A DNA stretch of 64,000 nucleotides, from the NCBI GenBank assembly GCA_014607495.2, contig CP053155.1, positions 3,162,001 through 3,226,000 of the forward strand, written 5' to 3'. The translations under genes and the position numbers were made by a program. Shown here in pieces: positions 45,901-54,822 of this stretch (position 1 is the first letter of the stretch; each line of letters begins with the position of its first letter). This stretch comes from Carposina sasakii. Taxonomy: Eukaryota > Arthropoda > Insecta > Lepidoptera > Carposinidae. The notes below the pieces were generated by a model. It ran no database searches and was not told where the DNA came from. It worked only from the letters and a program-made list of their open reading frames with translations.

Positions 45901-46415
45901 ATCTGCGTGCTATGCGACGCGTGCGCATAACACAAATAACTTTACAGCCGCAAAGATCCGCCGCGACTTCTTCATTATAAAGCCTATTATAAACATACCG
46001 AAGCTTTATTACATTACATCAGCTGCATCTTCCGTGCATGTCGTAAGAGTCGTTCTCTCAGGCGACGAGTCAGCAACCTGTCACTGATCATTTACATCTT
46101 GACCCCGCAATGCCAATGACCGTATAATCTGCCCTATTTCGCCATTTCCGGAACACGGCTGTGTGTATCTATTATTATCTATGTATGTAATATAACACTA
46201 ACTATAACAATAGAATACAAACTAAACAAAACCCCTCAATTTTCCTTTTCCAGGACAAAAAGAAGCCGAACCCCAAGAAGAAGGCCAAAAAGAAGACGTT
46301 TAGTTCGTCAGACGATGACGTGATGATCTCGGATGACGTGCCGTCACCGCGCGCGCCGGCCCGCGCTCGTCCCGCCAAGAAATACCACTTCAGTGACGGA
46401 TCCGACAGCGAATAG
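27949..46415 (+). CDS. Top2: DNA topoisomerase II (complete gene, 19 coding exons)
   Basis: Exons: 27949-27963, 29010-29241, 29335-31234, 31518-31657, 32124-32326, 33051-33199, 33862-34099, 34938-35095, 35704-35791, 36290-36410, 37014-37154, 37651-37789, 38100-38223, 38909-39064, 40343-40486, 41114-41224, 41838-41994, 45201-45466, 46254-46415. All borders are GT-AG, phases agree, and the sum is 4,644 nt (1,547 aa plus stop). The order is GHKL ATPase, transducer, TOPRIM, winged-helix and tower, coiled-coil C-gate, then a lysine/serine/aspartate-rich C-terminal tail. Key residues seen: the TOPRIM glutamate in EGDSA (residue 464), the DQDQDG metal triad (544-548) and the catalytic tyrosine in SPRYIFT (808, codon 32258-32260). 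The enzyme passes one duplex through a double-strand break using ATP, in the nucleus. The short first exon (MADIK) is the least certain; translation could start at ATG 29013 or 29028. Confidence 0.96.
28385..28560 (+). repeat. 'gcaccaagggccgatagaacc' repeat in Top2 intron 1
   Basis: Same family as 17417-17605 and 35322-35535: 'gaaccacatggtgccacttc' and 'ttggtcagcccatcgcctac'. The head is truncated here. Confidence 0.7.
29335..31234 (+). CDS. Top2: Top2 exon 3: most of ATPase, transducer and TOPRIM
   Basis: This single 1.9 kb exon carries the ATP-binding core ('[10 protein letters not shown]' for the Mg-binding Asn, 'NNGCGIPV', '[15 protein letters not shown]' for the ATP lid). It also carries the transducer loop QTK ('FDSQTKENM') and the two TOPRIM motifs EGDSA (from 30477) and DQDQDGSH (from 30717). 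No internal stop or frame break occurs. It is by far the longest exon and free of repeats, in contrast to the flanking introns. Confidence 0.96.
32385..32545 (-). repeat. Reverse copy of the 'gtgcgaagccggggcgggt' repeat
   Basis: 'gtgcgaagccggggcgggtc' leads into 'tatataaacctttctcttg' and 'aaaccgcatcaaaatccgtt'. It matches the reverse complement of 10325-10510 and lies in the Top2 intron 32327-33050. Confidence 0.6.
33385..33790. repeat. Two adjoining repeats before Top2 exon 7
   Basis: 33385-33625 is a reverse copy of the 10325 family ('aagctagggcgggtcgttac', 'aaaaccgtatcaaaatctgt'). 33645-33790 is a plus copy of the SINE-like family ('cagcctattgcagtccactg', 'gacgtaggccttccctagaa', 'ccatctggccggagggcgtc'). 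It ends about 70 bases before the exon at 33862. Confidence 0.6.
34190..34330 (+). mobile_element. SINE 3'-part
   Basis: 'gagtcggcagatctgagggt' and 'cctcaggggtcttggtgtgg' followed by 'gtcaagtgtgtgaat' match the 3' body of the SINE at 60375-60600 and the tail word near 53515. The tRNA-like head is absent. Confidence 0.45.
34579..34915 (-). repeat. Reverse copy of the 'atgtaacggatcg' repeat
   Basis: 'actagtggacgcccgcgact' through 'ttaagtgggatctgtcacaa' to 'gatccgttacacttttatta' is the reverse complement of the copies at 39208 and 45477. It ends 23 bases before Top2 exon 8. Confidence 0.75.
35322..35535 (+). repeat. 'accaagggccgatagaaccac' repeat copy
   Basis: A complete-looking copy from 'catacatacatataatcacg' to 'cagtatgcccgggaagagaa', in the intron before Top2 exon 9. 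It is followed by a fragment ('ttttaaaagttaactggttc') shared with the hAT MITE at 36809-36965. Confidence 0.7.
36809..36965. mobile_element. 157 bp hAT MITE with 8 bp target duplication
   Basis: The left end 'cagtggttcccaaa' and right end 'tttgggaacccctg' are inverted with one or two mismatches. The exact 8 bp 'gtccaaag' flanks both sides (36801-36808 and 36966-36973). It lies in the Top2 intron, ending 48 bases before exon 11. Confidence 0.9.
37930..38070 (-). repeat. Degenerate piece of the 44517-type TIR element
   Basis: 'atgggaaacaatgtaaattt', 'aattacttgatca' and 'cgcagtctatgtccagacac' with 'ttcccagctatgg' parallel 7772-7990. The remnant ends about 30 bases upstream of Top2 exon 13, so it sits where the branch point and polypyrimidine tract begin. 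Confidence 0.45.
38734..38748 (+). CDS. Top2: Candidate 15 nt Top2 micro-exon (MDRIK)
   Basis: Between exons 13 and 14, 'gcag|atggacaggataaag|gtaaaa' has both splice signals and exactly five codons. Both neighbouring junctions are phase 0, so inclusion keeps the frame and adds MDRIK to the linker near the start of the C-terminal domain. The word resembles coding exon 1 (atggctgatataaag, 10 of 15 bases equal). It could be chance. Confidence 0.3.
39208..39530 (+). repeat. 'atgtaacgggtctcagtctg' repeat copy
   Basis: Nearly full length: 'ctatacatataataaaaatg', 'gtgcgtttgtgcacgctaat', 'gacaggtcccacttaacata' and 'gtccacgcggacggagtcgc'. It lies in the Top2 intron before exon 15. ORFs crossing it are not genes. 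Confidence 0.75.
39633..39913. mobile_element. 281 bp hAT MITE with 8 bp target duplication
   Basis: The ends are inverted over about 39 bp (outermost 'cagaggtcggaattaggtag' and 'ctacctaattccgacctctg'). The exact 8 bp 'gttatatg' flanks both sides (39625-39632 and 39914-39921). The interior is AT-rich with no ORF. Confidence 0.9.
40692..40872. mobile_element. GC-rich palindromic element in a Top2 intron
   Basis: Arms of about 58 bp ('ctgattacgtaaaagcaata'... and the inverse) are inverted with two or three mismatches. They enclose a very GC-rich core ('gcggcgaggtgcgcggcgag', 'gcgggaggacgccgagcgct'). It sits inside a copy of the 10325 repeat family. ORFs on both strands ([11 protein letters not shown]...) follow from the GC-rich palindrome and are not genes. 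Confidence 0.7.
41114..46415 (+). CDS. Top2: Top2 exons 16-19: charged C-terminal regulatory tail
   Basis: The tail alternates Ser/Glu/Asp clusters ([29 protein letters not shown]) with Lys blocks ([13 protein letters not shown]), ending [12 protein letters not shown]. In animals this domain is dispensable for catalysis but carries nuclear localisation signals and casein-kinase-type phosphorylation sites. The acidic SDSE/SDDE clusters here fit that. Sequence is weakly conserved, so support comes mainly from phase-correct splicing and composition. The 3.2 kb intron before exon 18 holds a decayed LINE. Confidence 0.9.
42079..42212 (-). repeat. Truncated copy of the 36809 hAT MITE
   Basis: 'ttttaaaagttaactggttc', 'tggtggaccccctacaggcc' and 'cccccattttttcacgtcaa' with terminal 'tttgggaaccactattc' match the MITE at 36809-36965 in reverse. 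One end is missing. Confidence 0.6.
42213..44100 (+). pseudogene. Decayed, 5'-truncated LINE (ORF2) in a Top2 intron
   Basis: Successive frames carry pieces of one non-LTR ORF2: the end of an endonuclease domain (ISDHESGQ near 42325), the RT start ([12 protein letters not shown]...[18 protein letters not shown] around 43180-43270), RT motif A ([15 protein letters not shown] near 43435), motif B ([16 protein letters not shown] near 43630) and motif C (FADD near 43710). Stops and frame changes break it into at least five segments, and endonuclease motifs upstream are absent. It is unrelated in detail to the intact LINE at 18997 and looks Jockey/CR1-like. Inactive. Confidence 0.85.
44335..44402 (-). 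mobile_element. Fragment of the 'cagcctattgcagtccactg' SINE
   Basis: 'gtagccttatggcgtgccct', 'ggggaggcctacgtccagca' and 'gtggactgcaacaggctg' are the reverse of 10095-10275. It is followed at 44405-44510 by a partial copy of the 63001 repeat family. Confidence 0.65.
44517..44882 (+). mobile_element. TIR element 'acagggtg...caccctgta'
   Basis: It opens 'tatacaggatgatttttggt' and closes 'aaaaaacaccctgtatg', with inverted CAGGGTG-type termini. Inner landmarks are 'tccatggaagcatacctggg', 'gggtccaaagttgagtaaat' and 'actataaatttcgcacgacc'. Copies: 6708-8078 (interrupted), 55940-56075 and 63455-63548 (partial). No transposase. Confidence 0.65.
45477..45794 (+). repeat. 'atgtaacggatcgctatctg' repeat copy
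   Basis: Full-length relative of 39208-39530. It begins only about 10 bases after the end of Top2 exon 18, directly behind the donor site. Confidence 0.75.
46019..46165 (+). repeat. 'agctgcatcttccgtgcatgtcg' repeat copy
   Basis: 'gcatgtcgtaagagtcgttc', 'ctcaggcgacgagtcagcaa' and 'ctgtcactgatcatttac' match the 63001 and 63607 copies. It lies in the last Top2 intron. Confidence 0.65.
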
Positions 46416-46461
46416 CGGGGGCAGGCGTGGCGGGGTAAGCAGAGATTATACTCATATTAGT

Positions 46462-46603
46462 GTAAAGACACACGGACTGCAATTCAACTGCAAGTCGATT
46501 GCAAAATTGCAGTTGGCACGTACGTAATGAAACTGCAAGCCACGTGTAACTGCACACCAACTGCAATCAAACTGCATGTTGATGTTTGTCCGTGTGTCTT
46601 TAC
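46462..46603. mobile_element. TIR element in Top2 3' UTR
   Basis: 'gtaaagacacacggactgca' at the left and 'gtccgtgtgtctttac' at the right are inverted. The interior repeats 'aactgca' and 'ttgcagttgg' words in both orientations. 142 bp, non-coding. Confidence 0.65.
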
Positions 46604-46672
46604 CATTAGAAACGTGAACGATTGTGTGTGGAGGATGATGTAAAAACTACAAAAGCGTATGCTGATATATCG

Positions 46673-46850
46673 GTCCCTAGGTCCACTAAGATCCATTGTA
46701 AAGATCCATTGATGGATCTTTAAAATGTGTGTAATAAAATCCATTATAAAAATAAAGCGGATGACACATGCAAAATGCAATAAAGATTAAAGTGGACATA
46801 AAAGTGTAAAAAGATCAATGGATTTTTACAATGGATCTTAGTGGACCTAG
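46673..46850. mobile_element. Second TIR element in Top2 3' UTR
   Basis: The left arm 'ccctaggtccactaagatcc' continuing 'attgtaaagatccattga' is inverted at the right as 'tcaatggatttttacaatgg' continuing 'atcttagtggacctaggg'. Arms of about 40 bp, non-coding interior. Confidence 0.75.
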
Positions 46851-47900
46851 GGATATCCGTCCGCGTGGACTGAAGAAAAACCAAGACGAAAGAGGCGGGT
46901 CAGGCACCTAAATGGAGCTCTGTGATTTCTGCCCCTCAGAGAAATGTGGCGTACATACTTAATTATGTATGTGTGAAAAATTGAGATGAATGGACATTTT
47001 GAAAGGCGGATATAATGCGCGATAATCGAACTTTCAAGTCGATGCGTAAAGCTCTAGTCTATTTTGATATTCTTGCGGTTAGTTTCTTGGTAGAGAAATA
47101 AAGGCTGAATGTGCCATTTCTTATTTTTTTCCTTATGTCTTTTTTCTGATTGTTTCAGAGCCACTTGTAAATAAAGCCAGGGATGCTGCCAGGAGCGAGA
47201 AGCCATATTGGGTTTGAAGTATTTATATACTTCCCAGTTGAAGGCGTCAGATGAGTTGATAGCAGAAACTAAAAGACATTTTCTAATGTTTGGTTTCTGC
47301 TGAAGTGACCATTATTTATATGATGTACATTAGGGACAATTACTAATAAGTAATATTTATACGATACAATTTAGTACCTAATTGACTTAGTATTAAACTT
47401 GTAATTTTCCGTCAGGCACGAGAAAACTTAAAATTGGAACTATTTGTTCCATAATGATCGTAAAATTCCATCAAATTCTTTTATGAAAATTGTAAGTATT
47501 TGTTTGTATTGTAATTTCTCTATCTGATGTCTCTATTTTTTCTTATGACATTTTTCCGATTTATAATGTTTTCGAATCTCTTTTTGCTTTACGAAATTGA
47601 CGATCAAGATGTATTTTATTTAAAAGTAGTAATAGTTTGAACACATCTTCTCTCTCTTTATAGTATAACATTTATGAACTCTAGAAAAGGATACAACATT
47701 TCATGTAGCTTTTCTCGACAGGCAGATGTGCTCAACCTTTACTACATTTAATTTAGTTTTAATATATTTTACGTAATTTTCGATTTCCATTGTACAATTC
47801 TCATTCCATTGTCTGATTCATTTTGTTAGTCAATTACTGTTTGTATGCAAATAAAATGTGAAAACTCTATTTTGTTATTTCTATTTTATTCTAGAATTGT

Positions 47901-49374
47901 TGAATTTAAACAATTTGTAAATAAATTAATGTAATTTTTTATATGACTTCCTTTTTTTCCTACGCATTTTTCTTTCGTATACACTGGTATAATTTTTGCG
48001 TTTAGTATCCATTGTGTCGCAGGAATCGAGGAATTTTAGTAAAGAATAGCTCACAAAGTACTAGCATAGCAAGCAGCAGTTTGCAGGAGGTGTTAGTAAG
48101 ATTAGATAGGAGACGGATTTTGGGATGGAGAGGATGTGAGGAGTCTGGCATAATTTAAATGTAAATCTATCACTTAGATATTGCCTGCGGAGTCCTAGAG
48201 GAGGCTCTACGCATTCTACCTGCAGTACATTATTGGATATTCGCTCACTATTTACCGTTAATGGCAGATTAATATTGTCCTACCCGCAATTTTTATCATT
48301 TTATATGAATTTTGTATCGAAATAAGATACGCTGACCGTAGTCCGTGTATGTAAATTGCAATAAAGAATACAATCTATTATTACAAATTTACTTAGTTAT
48401 GGAAGGAATACTACTTAGGTAAGTACGATTAGGCTATAATTTTATTTATTGCTGCTGTCTTTTGAATATTCTGTTGGTGTATAGTAAATAGGATGAATTG
48501 CCTAGTTTAATACTTACGAGCTGTCGCAATAACCTGTTGCTTACATTGAAAACACTTACTATGTCGCAGGTACTCAAGATAACGTCCCATGATATAATAA
48601 TTATTCTTAGGGCTGTTTTTTCCAATAATGATCATACATGCATCATCCATCATACATCATAGTCCCTTTCTTCTCCGAATATCGATCGTCCGAAAATCAT
48701 AACCCTAATAAGTTTGCTATAATCATCACTTTAAATAATGTTCGCGTATACGAAATAGTATATTACCTAATCGTCTTTAATTCTAATACTTTTGTGCCAT
48801 AAAATCGGGTGCTATAATGATTAGATGTCCTAATTTTTCTTGCTATAGTCACATGTCCTAAGTGTTATATTGTATAATGTATGTTAGACCGAATGGTGGT
48901 TTATAATAATATTGTTAATAGGAACCTTTCTAGAGCATTATTTAAAACAAAAATTAGGATGAATAAAAAAACAGGCACTTAAATCGACTCAGTTTACCCC
49001 GACTCCACGCAGTCTTGTCTGCCCTACCCCTAGAGTGCAATGTAAAAGCGCGTAGGCGAGGAGGGGCGAGGCGGCCCGCCGAAGGTGCGGTGGTAAGCGT
49101 AACATCCATCTGCGACGATAAGCTCGCGTGGGACCGCCGGAGTCCCGCAGCGCCGGAGCTGTGACAGAAACCATGCCTGCTGCATGCTTGCATGCTGCAT
49201 GCTTGCTGCATCCTACATGCTTGCTTGCATCCTGCATGCTTGCTTGCATACTACATGCTTGCGTGCATGTTGCATAGTTGATTAAAACAAGAAAGTTACA
49301 ATGAGGAGCTGCTAAATAAACGTTTACGGCTCCAAAATCTAGGAATTCGATTTATATAATGGCATACGCAAATA
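47901..49374. other. Gene-free spacer
   Basis: AT-rich with no supported exon. A GC-rich block at 48990-49160 gives minus-strand ORFs, but these overlap the 'gcatgcttgctt' simple repeat and look like artefacts. Nothing else is recognisable. Confidence 0.35.
49165..49280. repeat. 'catgcttgcttgcatcctg' simple repeat
   Basis: Irregular repetition of 'gcatgcttgc' and 'tgcatcctacatgcttgctt', period about 20-25 bases. The minus ORF product (QASMQDASKHVGCSKHAACK) is low-complexity. Confidence 0.8.
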
Positions 49375-49690
49375 ATCTCATCTTCGTAAAGAGTTAAAAT
49401 GGCTCCCTATCCGCCTTCGCCGGAATGCTCACGTAAATAAACTACTTTATAAGATTCTGTACAGTGGCCCTTCTCCGGAGTATCTTGTTGAGAGATTTCA
49501 ATATCTTTTCTCCAGACACAGATCTCTTAGGTCTATCGCTGCGTCTATGTTGAAAACTCCTCAACACAACACCGGAGCATATGGTTACTCCTTCACAGTT
49601 AACGCGGTCAAGCTTTGGAATTCCTTACCCCACTCAGTGAGGGATTGTCGTACCATCGGCATTTTTTACCTATTCTGTGATATGTCTTTT
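49375..49690 (+). pseudogene. LINE ORF2 3'-end fragment
   Basis: One frame from about 49378 reads KELKWLPIRLRRNAHVNKLL, then a segment with GPSPEYLVERFQYLF and 'SFTVNAVKLWNSLPHSVRD'. This is the C-terminal pattern common to Jockey/CR1-like ORF2 proteins (WLP.R.R....LLY..L......YL.ERF...FTV.AV.LWNSLP). The rest of the element is missing, as is usual for 5'-truncated insertions. Confidence 0.75.
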
Positions 49691-50447
49691 TTTTATTTAT
49701 TTGTTCGGGTTAGCTGGAAGAGATCTCTTATAGAGATAAGCTCGTCTTTGTACAATATTTATTTTAATTGTGTTATTTTTTTATCTATGTGTGTGTACAA
49801 TAAAGAATATATGAAAGTTGTTATGGGAAGGTTAGGTCCGTTAGGACCTACAACTATTATAGAAAAGCATTTTGTCTTATGAATATTATAGATTGTGATA
49901 TTTATAGCAAAAAAAATTAGGTCGTATTATATTTAGGGATTTTGGTTTTCGGGCAAGTGATATTATGAGACATTAAGTTAGGGCTACTTATCATTCGGAC
50001 ACATGATGATTATGTCACAAAACATTATGACACGCTCATATGACACGTTAGATTATGGATAAAAAATTTATGAGACAAAATAGAGAACCGCTTCATATAG
50101 TTGACAGTCTTTCTATAAACCTTTATCTTAATAGAGACAGCATCAACTTTATCCTCTATAGGCTAGGCTAGATAGGCTATCGGACAATAGGAAAAATCAG
50201 CCCTTAGATAAAACTTACCTTCTATTCTCTATAGAGTTGTTTGTGTTCTTACAAAATACCTAACGAAATGGTATCCAGTTATTGAGCAAAATACAATGGC
50301 ATAATTAAGCAACTAATAATACATAATGCAAAAAACATGATTTCATAATCATAAAATTAGTGCTGACTGATAAACAGAATGAATACATGCGTAGACGCAA
50401 AGTGTCACATGTGGTAAGATACGGCTAATTTCGCAATAGTCGTGTAT

Positions 50448-50560
50448 GTCAGGATGGCCGAGCGGTCTAAGGCGCCAGACTCAAGGCAACTTGCCCGTTA
50501 TACGGGTGCAGGGCGTTCTGGTCCTCTCTGAGGGCGTGGGTTCGAATCCCACTTCTGACA
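50448..50560 (+). tRNA. tRNA-Leu (CAA) with 30-base intron
   Basis: The acceptor stem pairs GTCAGGA with TTCTGAC (one G-T), followed by discriminator A. The D arm is TGGCCGAGCGGTCTAAGGC. The anticodon arm CCAGA/TCTGG holds loop CT-CAA-G...T with anticodon CAA at 50482-50484. The intron 50486-50515 follows position 37, the standard place for tRNA introns and typical for this isoacceptor in animals. A long variable arm typical of Leu and a T arm GGTTCGAATCC (B box) are present. A T5 run (50565-50569) is the Pol III terminator. It looks fully functional and uses UUG codons. Confidence 0.97.
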
Positions 50561-50564
50561 AATA

Positions 50565-50569
50565 TTTTT
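50565..50569 (+). terminator. Pol III terminator of tRNA-Leu
   Basis: TTTTT five bases after the discriminator base, with a second T run at 50575-50580. Confidence 0.8.
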
Positions 50570-51575
50570 GTTAATTTTTTATTTTGATTCGTCATACAGA
50601 ATAATATCTTTAACGATTAAGATTTATCTACTAGCTTATTATATCTCATCAAGTACAACTTATCAATAAAATGATAGATTATGTATGTACAGTAATTAAT
50701 TAATTTATTTTACTATCAATAAAATGTACCAACGAATAATGTATTATTTTATTAAGCATACATTTAGTTTTTAGTGACATTGATTTATTTCCATTTTACA
50801 ACAAAGTTATTCAGATATTCAAAGTTTTGACATGATAACTGGTTTATTTTATCTTATACAGCTAAATAATTATAATAATAATATTTATTTAATATAACAC
50901 TCTTTTTATTAACATGTAATATTAATATGGCATTGGATCGGAGTGTCTTAAAACTAATATTATTTACAAAAGTGTTACACATATAAAATAAACTATGCAT
51001 TTAGATAATTATTAAATTAATTAGGTACGTGAATCAGGATACTTTCAGTACCTACTATATAGGTAATGTTTTTGATTAGTAAGGGGATTCTAGTTGTGTG
51101 AAACCAGACAAGATAAATAAATAGTTTGTTACTATTGTAACAAACTGCATGTGTTTGTGATATTTTATCTTTTTTATATCCATTTTTATAAAAAATCGGG
51201 TTCGGAATTATTTTATAGTATTTTAGCGGTGGTAGGCTCAGCCCTTATAGTGTGGGACTTAATAGGCTGACAGGTGAAAAGGCTGAAAAGTGAATGTGTA
51301 CCTTTATTTATGTTTATTTGATTGCTTCACAAACTAGAAAATTAAGTACAAATGCAAATAAACATTCTCCAACCAAACCATTCTACTCCAAAATATTTAT
51401 AGGTAAGTACTAAAGTTGGAAATAAACGGAATCTTGTGAGTTTAGAGTAGCCCAAAATATAGACATTGCAGTTGCAGAGAACTTTATACCTATTGTTCTA
51501 CATAGGTAGAATGTCGCGTAGTCACACAACGAAAAATCTCACTCAAATAACCCTTCGAGTTCCAGAAGTAGTCTC
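50570..51575. other. AT-rich spacer and 3' end of the two-TM gene
   Basis: No exon is seen. The part next to 51576 is the likely 3' UTR of the minus-strand gene; a minus AATAAA lies near 51305. A SINE-like fragment ('gtggtaggctcagcccttat', 'gggacttaataggctgacag') is at about 51228-51300. Confidence 0.35.
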
Positions 51576-54523
51576 TCAATACCTACTCAACTTACTTTCT
51601 CTATCGGAGTAGCCCTTCGCACTCTCCCTATCCGAATATTTGCCATTATACTTATTATATCTATCTCTGTCATGCCCGTTTTGTCTATACGGCTTCTCAC
51701 TCGCACTATAGTGAATCTCGGAGGGGCCGATGGTTTTCGACCAGTGATGGGTCCAGTAAAAGTCGTCAGGGTACCGCGGGTAAGGGTTCTCTCGGCAGAG
51801 AACCACGCAGTAGATCAGACTTCCCAGTAGAGTCATAAAGCCGAAGATAAGGAACACCACGCCCAGGATCCTGTGGAAAAACATGTCATTTGTGGGTATT
51901 TGTCAAAGAAGTTTTGATAGAATGGTAAATTATCTGAAGCGGTGTTAGCCCAATGGTTAAGACGTTAAGACGTGCGTCTTTCAGTTAGGAGGCGTGAGTT
52001 CGATCCCAGTCACGGGCTTGTACCACTGAATTTATTTCATGTACGGATTTTTATAAAAATTGCTACTTAGCTATACTAGAGAATGGTTGGCATTAGGCAG
52101 GCAGCCAGCCGTAAAAACTAATGCCTAAACTTTGGCAATATGAGAAAACATATTGCGCCGATCCCATAAACGATGGAATAAGGGCAAGAAGATGGTGGTA
52201 AATTATATTCCTTAGGTGACTTGGATCTATTCCGTCCCGATCCCAGCAAGTGATCCCGCAAAGGATTGGTTTTATAATTTTATTCCTATCCGATCTCGTC
52301 GCGGAATCAGATGAATATTTCATTTATTTCCGTTCTGATCTCGTGTGTCTTCTCAATGATTTTTTAGTCCTGTTAGCAAGTAAAACAGTAGACACATACA
52401 ATATTGTTTTTCGAATGAGTGTTGATTTTTACTAAGAGATCGAGACTATTTTACTAATTCTTATTTTATTGTTCTTAACTTTGTCGTTCTTCAATAAAAC
52501 AACTTGTAGAAATTTTTATTCTTTCATTTCCTATTTTATTTTCTGACACATTAAAAAAGAACTCCACGGGATCAGACCGGAATCTAAAAATTGTTTTGGT
52601 ATCAGACCGGAATTTGTTGTGGATTTAAAGTAAAAAAGGATTAGTTTAAGGGATCGGACTACGGAATAGATCGACTCTTGCGACATGCATGGAAGGAGAT
52701 GCAGTAGTCAGTAGGTAATCGTATGTACCTACCTATATGCCTTTAGGCTATATTTACGGTCGTTGTGAAATATTATCCTATCTTCTCTTAAATCTTCTTC
52801 CGTCAATGGCAGCTAACAAGTTTTATTAATCTACCGTCGAAAACGTGAGAAAAATGTGCGATTTCTTCGTCACATTTCAATTTTAGTGATTCCGGTCATA
52901 AGTCGATTTCCTTTGTGCGGAGGTGACGAATTCTAAACGAAATTACGTTTACCGCTAGTCGAGGGTTTTGTTGTAAATAAGTAAGTGATTTTTAATGTCC
53001 AAAATGGCGGACAATTGGATACGCTCTCTGATTCGATGGTCTACTTATTGTTTAGGCGGCATCATGTGTGGTTTCTTGAGCTCTGCCCTGATGGTGAAAT
53101 AAAGTGGGAGCTCTGTCTAATTGCTTAAGGCATGACATGCAGACTTTTGCAGATTTACATAGAACAAATAGGAATGGAACTTATAACTGAAACTAAATCT
53201 TCAAACGGCTAGACTTGTGGTATATTGTAGTTCGTACTTAGCTGTTACCTTATAACAACAATAAACATAAACAATAATTAATAAAATACACAAGTGCTAG
53301 GAATTTTGTCAATAAATTAACGAATGTACAAGTGACCATAAGGCTGGTCTGGCTTCCGCGTTAAGAACTCAGCAAAGCCATCCAAAGAAGAATGCCAATT
53401 TTACATAGTGCAATGTATCGTCTTGCATGCTAGGTGCTTGGGTCTGGATTGTCATCATGAGCGATATGTAGTTAGTGCAATGTGTGTTGTGCTCGCAATT
53501 AGTGTAGTTAATCAGATCCGAGGGTCAGTGGAGGGTGTAGGGCCCGGTGGTGGGCGCACCCATAGTGAATAAGATAAATTTTTAAAAACACTTCTCCATT
53601 AATATAATCCGTTAGGATATGGTTGATTCGTTTTATCTTTAATCATTGTGCTGAGGGATTCAGCTTTGTTTGCCGAGATTTGGCTAGTGTATAGCTATCG
53701 GGATGAAGAATAACGTTGCCAATATGTAATTTAGAAAAGAGATAGTAAAATTCGTCATCCGAGTAATTGACCCGGTGGCTTAGTGGTTATAGCGGCTGGC
53801 ACGATTTGCAGTGGTCGTGGGTTCGATTCCCACTCGGGTGAAGAAATTTTTCCATTTTCTTTATTAATAATTTTATAATATATAATAATATTGTTTACCA
53901 AACAAACAACGGCTCAAAGAACTGCAGCACAATAACGAAGCCCAGCGTGACGAGGATGAGGCCCAGATTCAGCAGCAGCATGAGGCAGCACATGCCCTTC
54001 ACATTCGGGCAGAACGGGTTGGGGGCTGCCATGGCGTCCACTTTCACTCCAGCCTGGGGAATAAAGTGAGGGTGTAACAGATGAGTATGCTAAGTAAAAT
54101 GCTGTGAAAACAATCAAACAAACAATACTTCAGCTGCATCTCCTTCCGTGCTTGTCGTAAGAGTCAGTCGAACTCGATTATTCTCTCAGGCGATAAGCTA
54201 ACAACTTGCCACTCATAGTATATAGGTAATCTACATCAGTCCCCGCTATGCTAGCTAACGTGAGTATGGGATATTCTTTATGATCCTGCAGTTTTAGTTA
54301 CCCTATTTCGGGACCAGACGTATGTTATCTTAATAATACATAGTACTTCTTGCGGTATTCTTCTGTAGCAGCCAACCAATCAAATTTGGATTGGGACTGT
54401 TCAATCAGTACTCCACCTGTCTGTCTTACCTTTCTGGAGACCTTGGAGCGATGTGTGGAGGCTACAGAGGGCGCCACCGCACTCCGGTAGGAGTACACGC
54501 TGCGGGGCGCGCGGGACTGTCGA
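51576..54523 (-). CDS. Unrecognised two-transmembrane protein, three supported exons
   Basis: Exons 54523-54430, 54053-53899 and 51870-51576 (TAG/TAA-type stop at 51576-51578) have GT-AG borders and agree in phase. The product begins in a basic, serine-rich cytosol-like region (RQSRAPRSVYSYRSAVAPSV...). Next is 'AAPNPFCPNVKGMCCLMLLL', which leads into a first membrane segment (about 20 residues, ending VIVLQFF). A short 'EPLFVW' turn crosses a splice site. A second membrane segment follows (ILGVVFLIFGFMTLLGSLIY), then a long hydrophilic tail rich in Tyr, Asp and Arg (HDRDRYNKYNGKYSDRES). I do not recognise the family. Two closely spaced membrane helices with a Cys-rich start suggest a small hairpin membrane protein. 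The N-terminus lies further upstream, perhaps at 61760-61848. Confidence 0.78.
51943..52035 (+). mobile_element. tRNA-derived SINE in an intron of the two-TM gene
   Basis: 'ggtgttagcccaatggttaa' (A-box-like), a duplicated 'gacgttaagacg', and 'gagttcgatcccagtcacgg' (B box), followed by 'gcttgtaccactgaattt'. It lacks an intact acceptor stem, so it is not a working tRNA. Related to 9680-9770. Confidence 0.6.
52036..53770. other. Intron of the two-TM gene without recognised exons
   Basis: Mostly unique AT-rich sequence. The 6366-type palindrome arm ('gggtcagtggagggtgtagg' to 'cgcacccatagtgaat') recurs at 53527-53575. Minus-strand ORF 52093-52323 has no support. Confidence 0.35.
53771..53880 (+). 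mobile_element. tRNA-derived SINE head
   Basis: 'ggtggcttagtggttatagc' (A-box region), 'ggtcgtgggttcgattccca' (B box) and then 'ctcgggtgaagaaatttttc' match the element at 2355-2620. It ends next to the splice donor at 53898. Confidence 0.65.
54128..54312 (+). repeat. 'agctgcatctccttccgtgc' repeat copy
   Basis: 'gtcgtaagagtcagtcgaac', 'ctcaggcgataagctaacaa' and 'tcagtccccgctatgctagc' define the family. Related copies lie at 55473-55600 (+), 54838-54950 (-), 63001 and 63607. Confidence 0.7.
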
Positions 54524-54557
54524 CTGAAATAACGGATAGAAAACATATTAAAAGACT

Positions 54558-54822
54558 ACAGAAAAAACAAAATGTCGAAATTATCCGGCATAAAAACATT
54601 TTCCCGGGATAAAACTAGCCTATATGTTAAGTGGGACCTGTCACACTATATTACTGAAAACTGCATTGAAATCGGTTCAGCCATTTCTGAGATTACCGTG
54701 CACAAACGCACAGACAAAAATTCCAAAAAACATTCTTTTGGGTACTACGAGTATTGCGTTGATAAAGGTTCGGAGCGATCCGTTACATTAATATTATATG
54801 TATGTATAGATAGAAGATAGAT
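54558..54822 (-). repeat. Reverse copy of the 'atgtaacggatcg' repeat
   Basis: 'aaaaaacaaaatgtcgaaat', 'gttaagtgggacctgtcaca' and 'ggagcgatccgttacattaa' are the reverse of 39208-39530. It lies just upstream (minus sense) of the 54523 exon. Confidence 0.7.

Larger units (their letters stand above)
46416..47900 (+). other. Top2: Top2 3' UTR region
   Basis: There is no further coding sequence. Candidate poly(A) signals AATAAA occur at 47097-47102 and 47170-47175, with others near 47850 and 47920. Two inverted-repeat elements (46462-46603 and about 46673-46850) would be in the mature transcript if any of these ends is used. Confidence 0.45.

Noticed and set aside
48954..49249. Two 85-86 codon minus-strand ORFs in a GC-rich block
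   Set aside because: They run through a simple repeat and show no splice-site or motif support.
51943..52035. tRNA-like sequence
   Set aside because: The acceptor stem does not close and the anticodon arm is disturbed by a duplication; a SINE head rather than a tRNA gene.
53771..53845. tRNA-like sequence with A and B boxes
   Set aside because: No proper cloverleaf; shared with another repeat copy at 2355, so a SINE.
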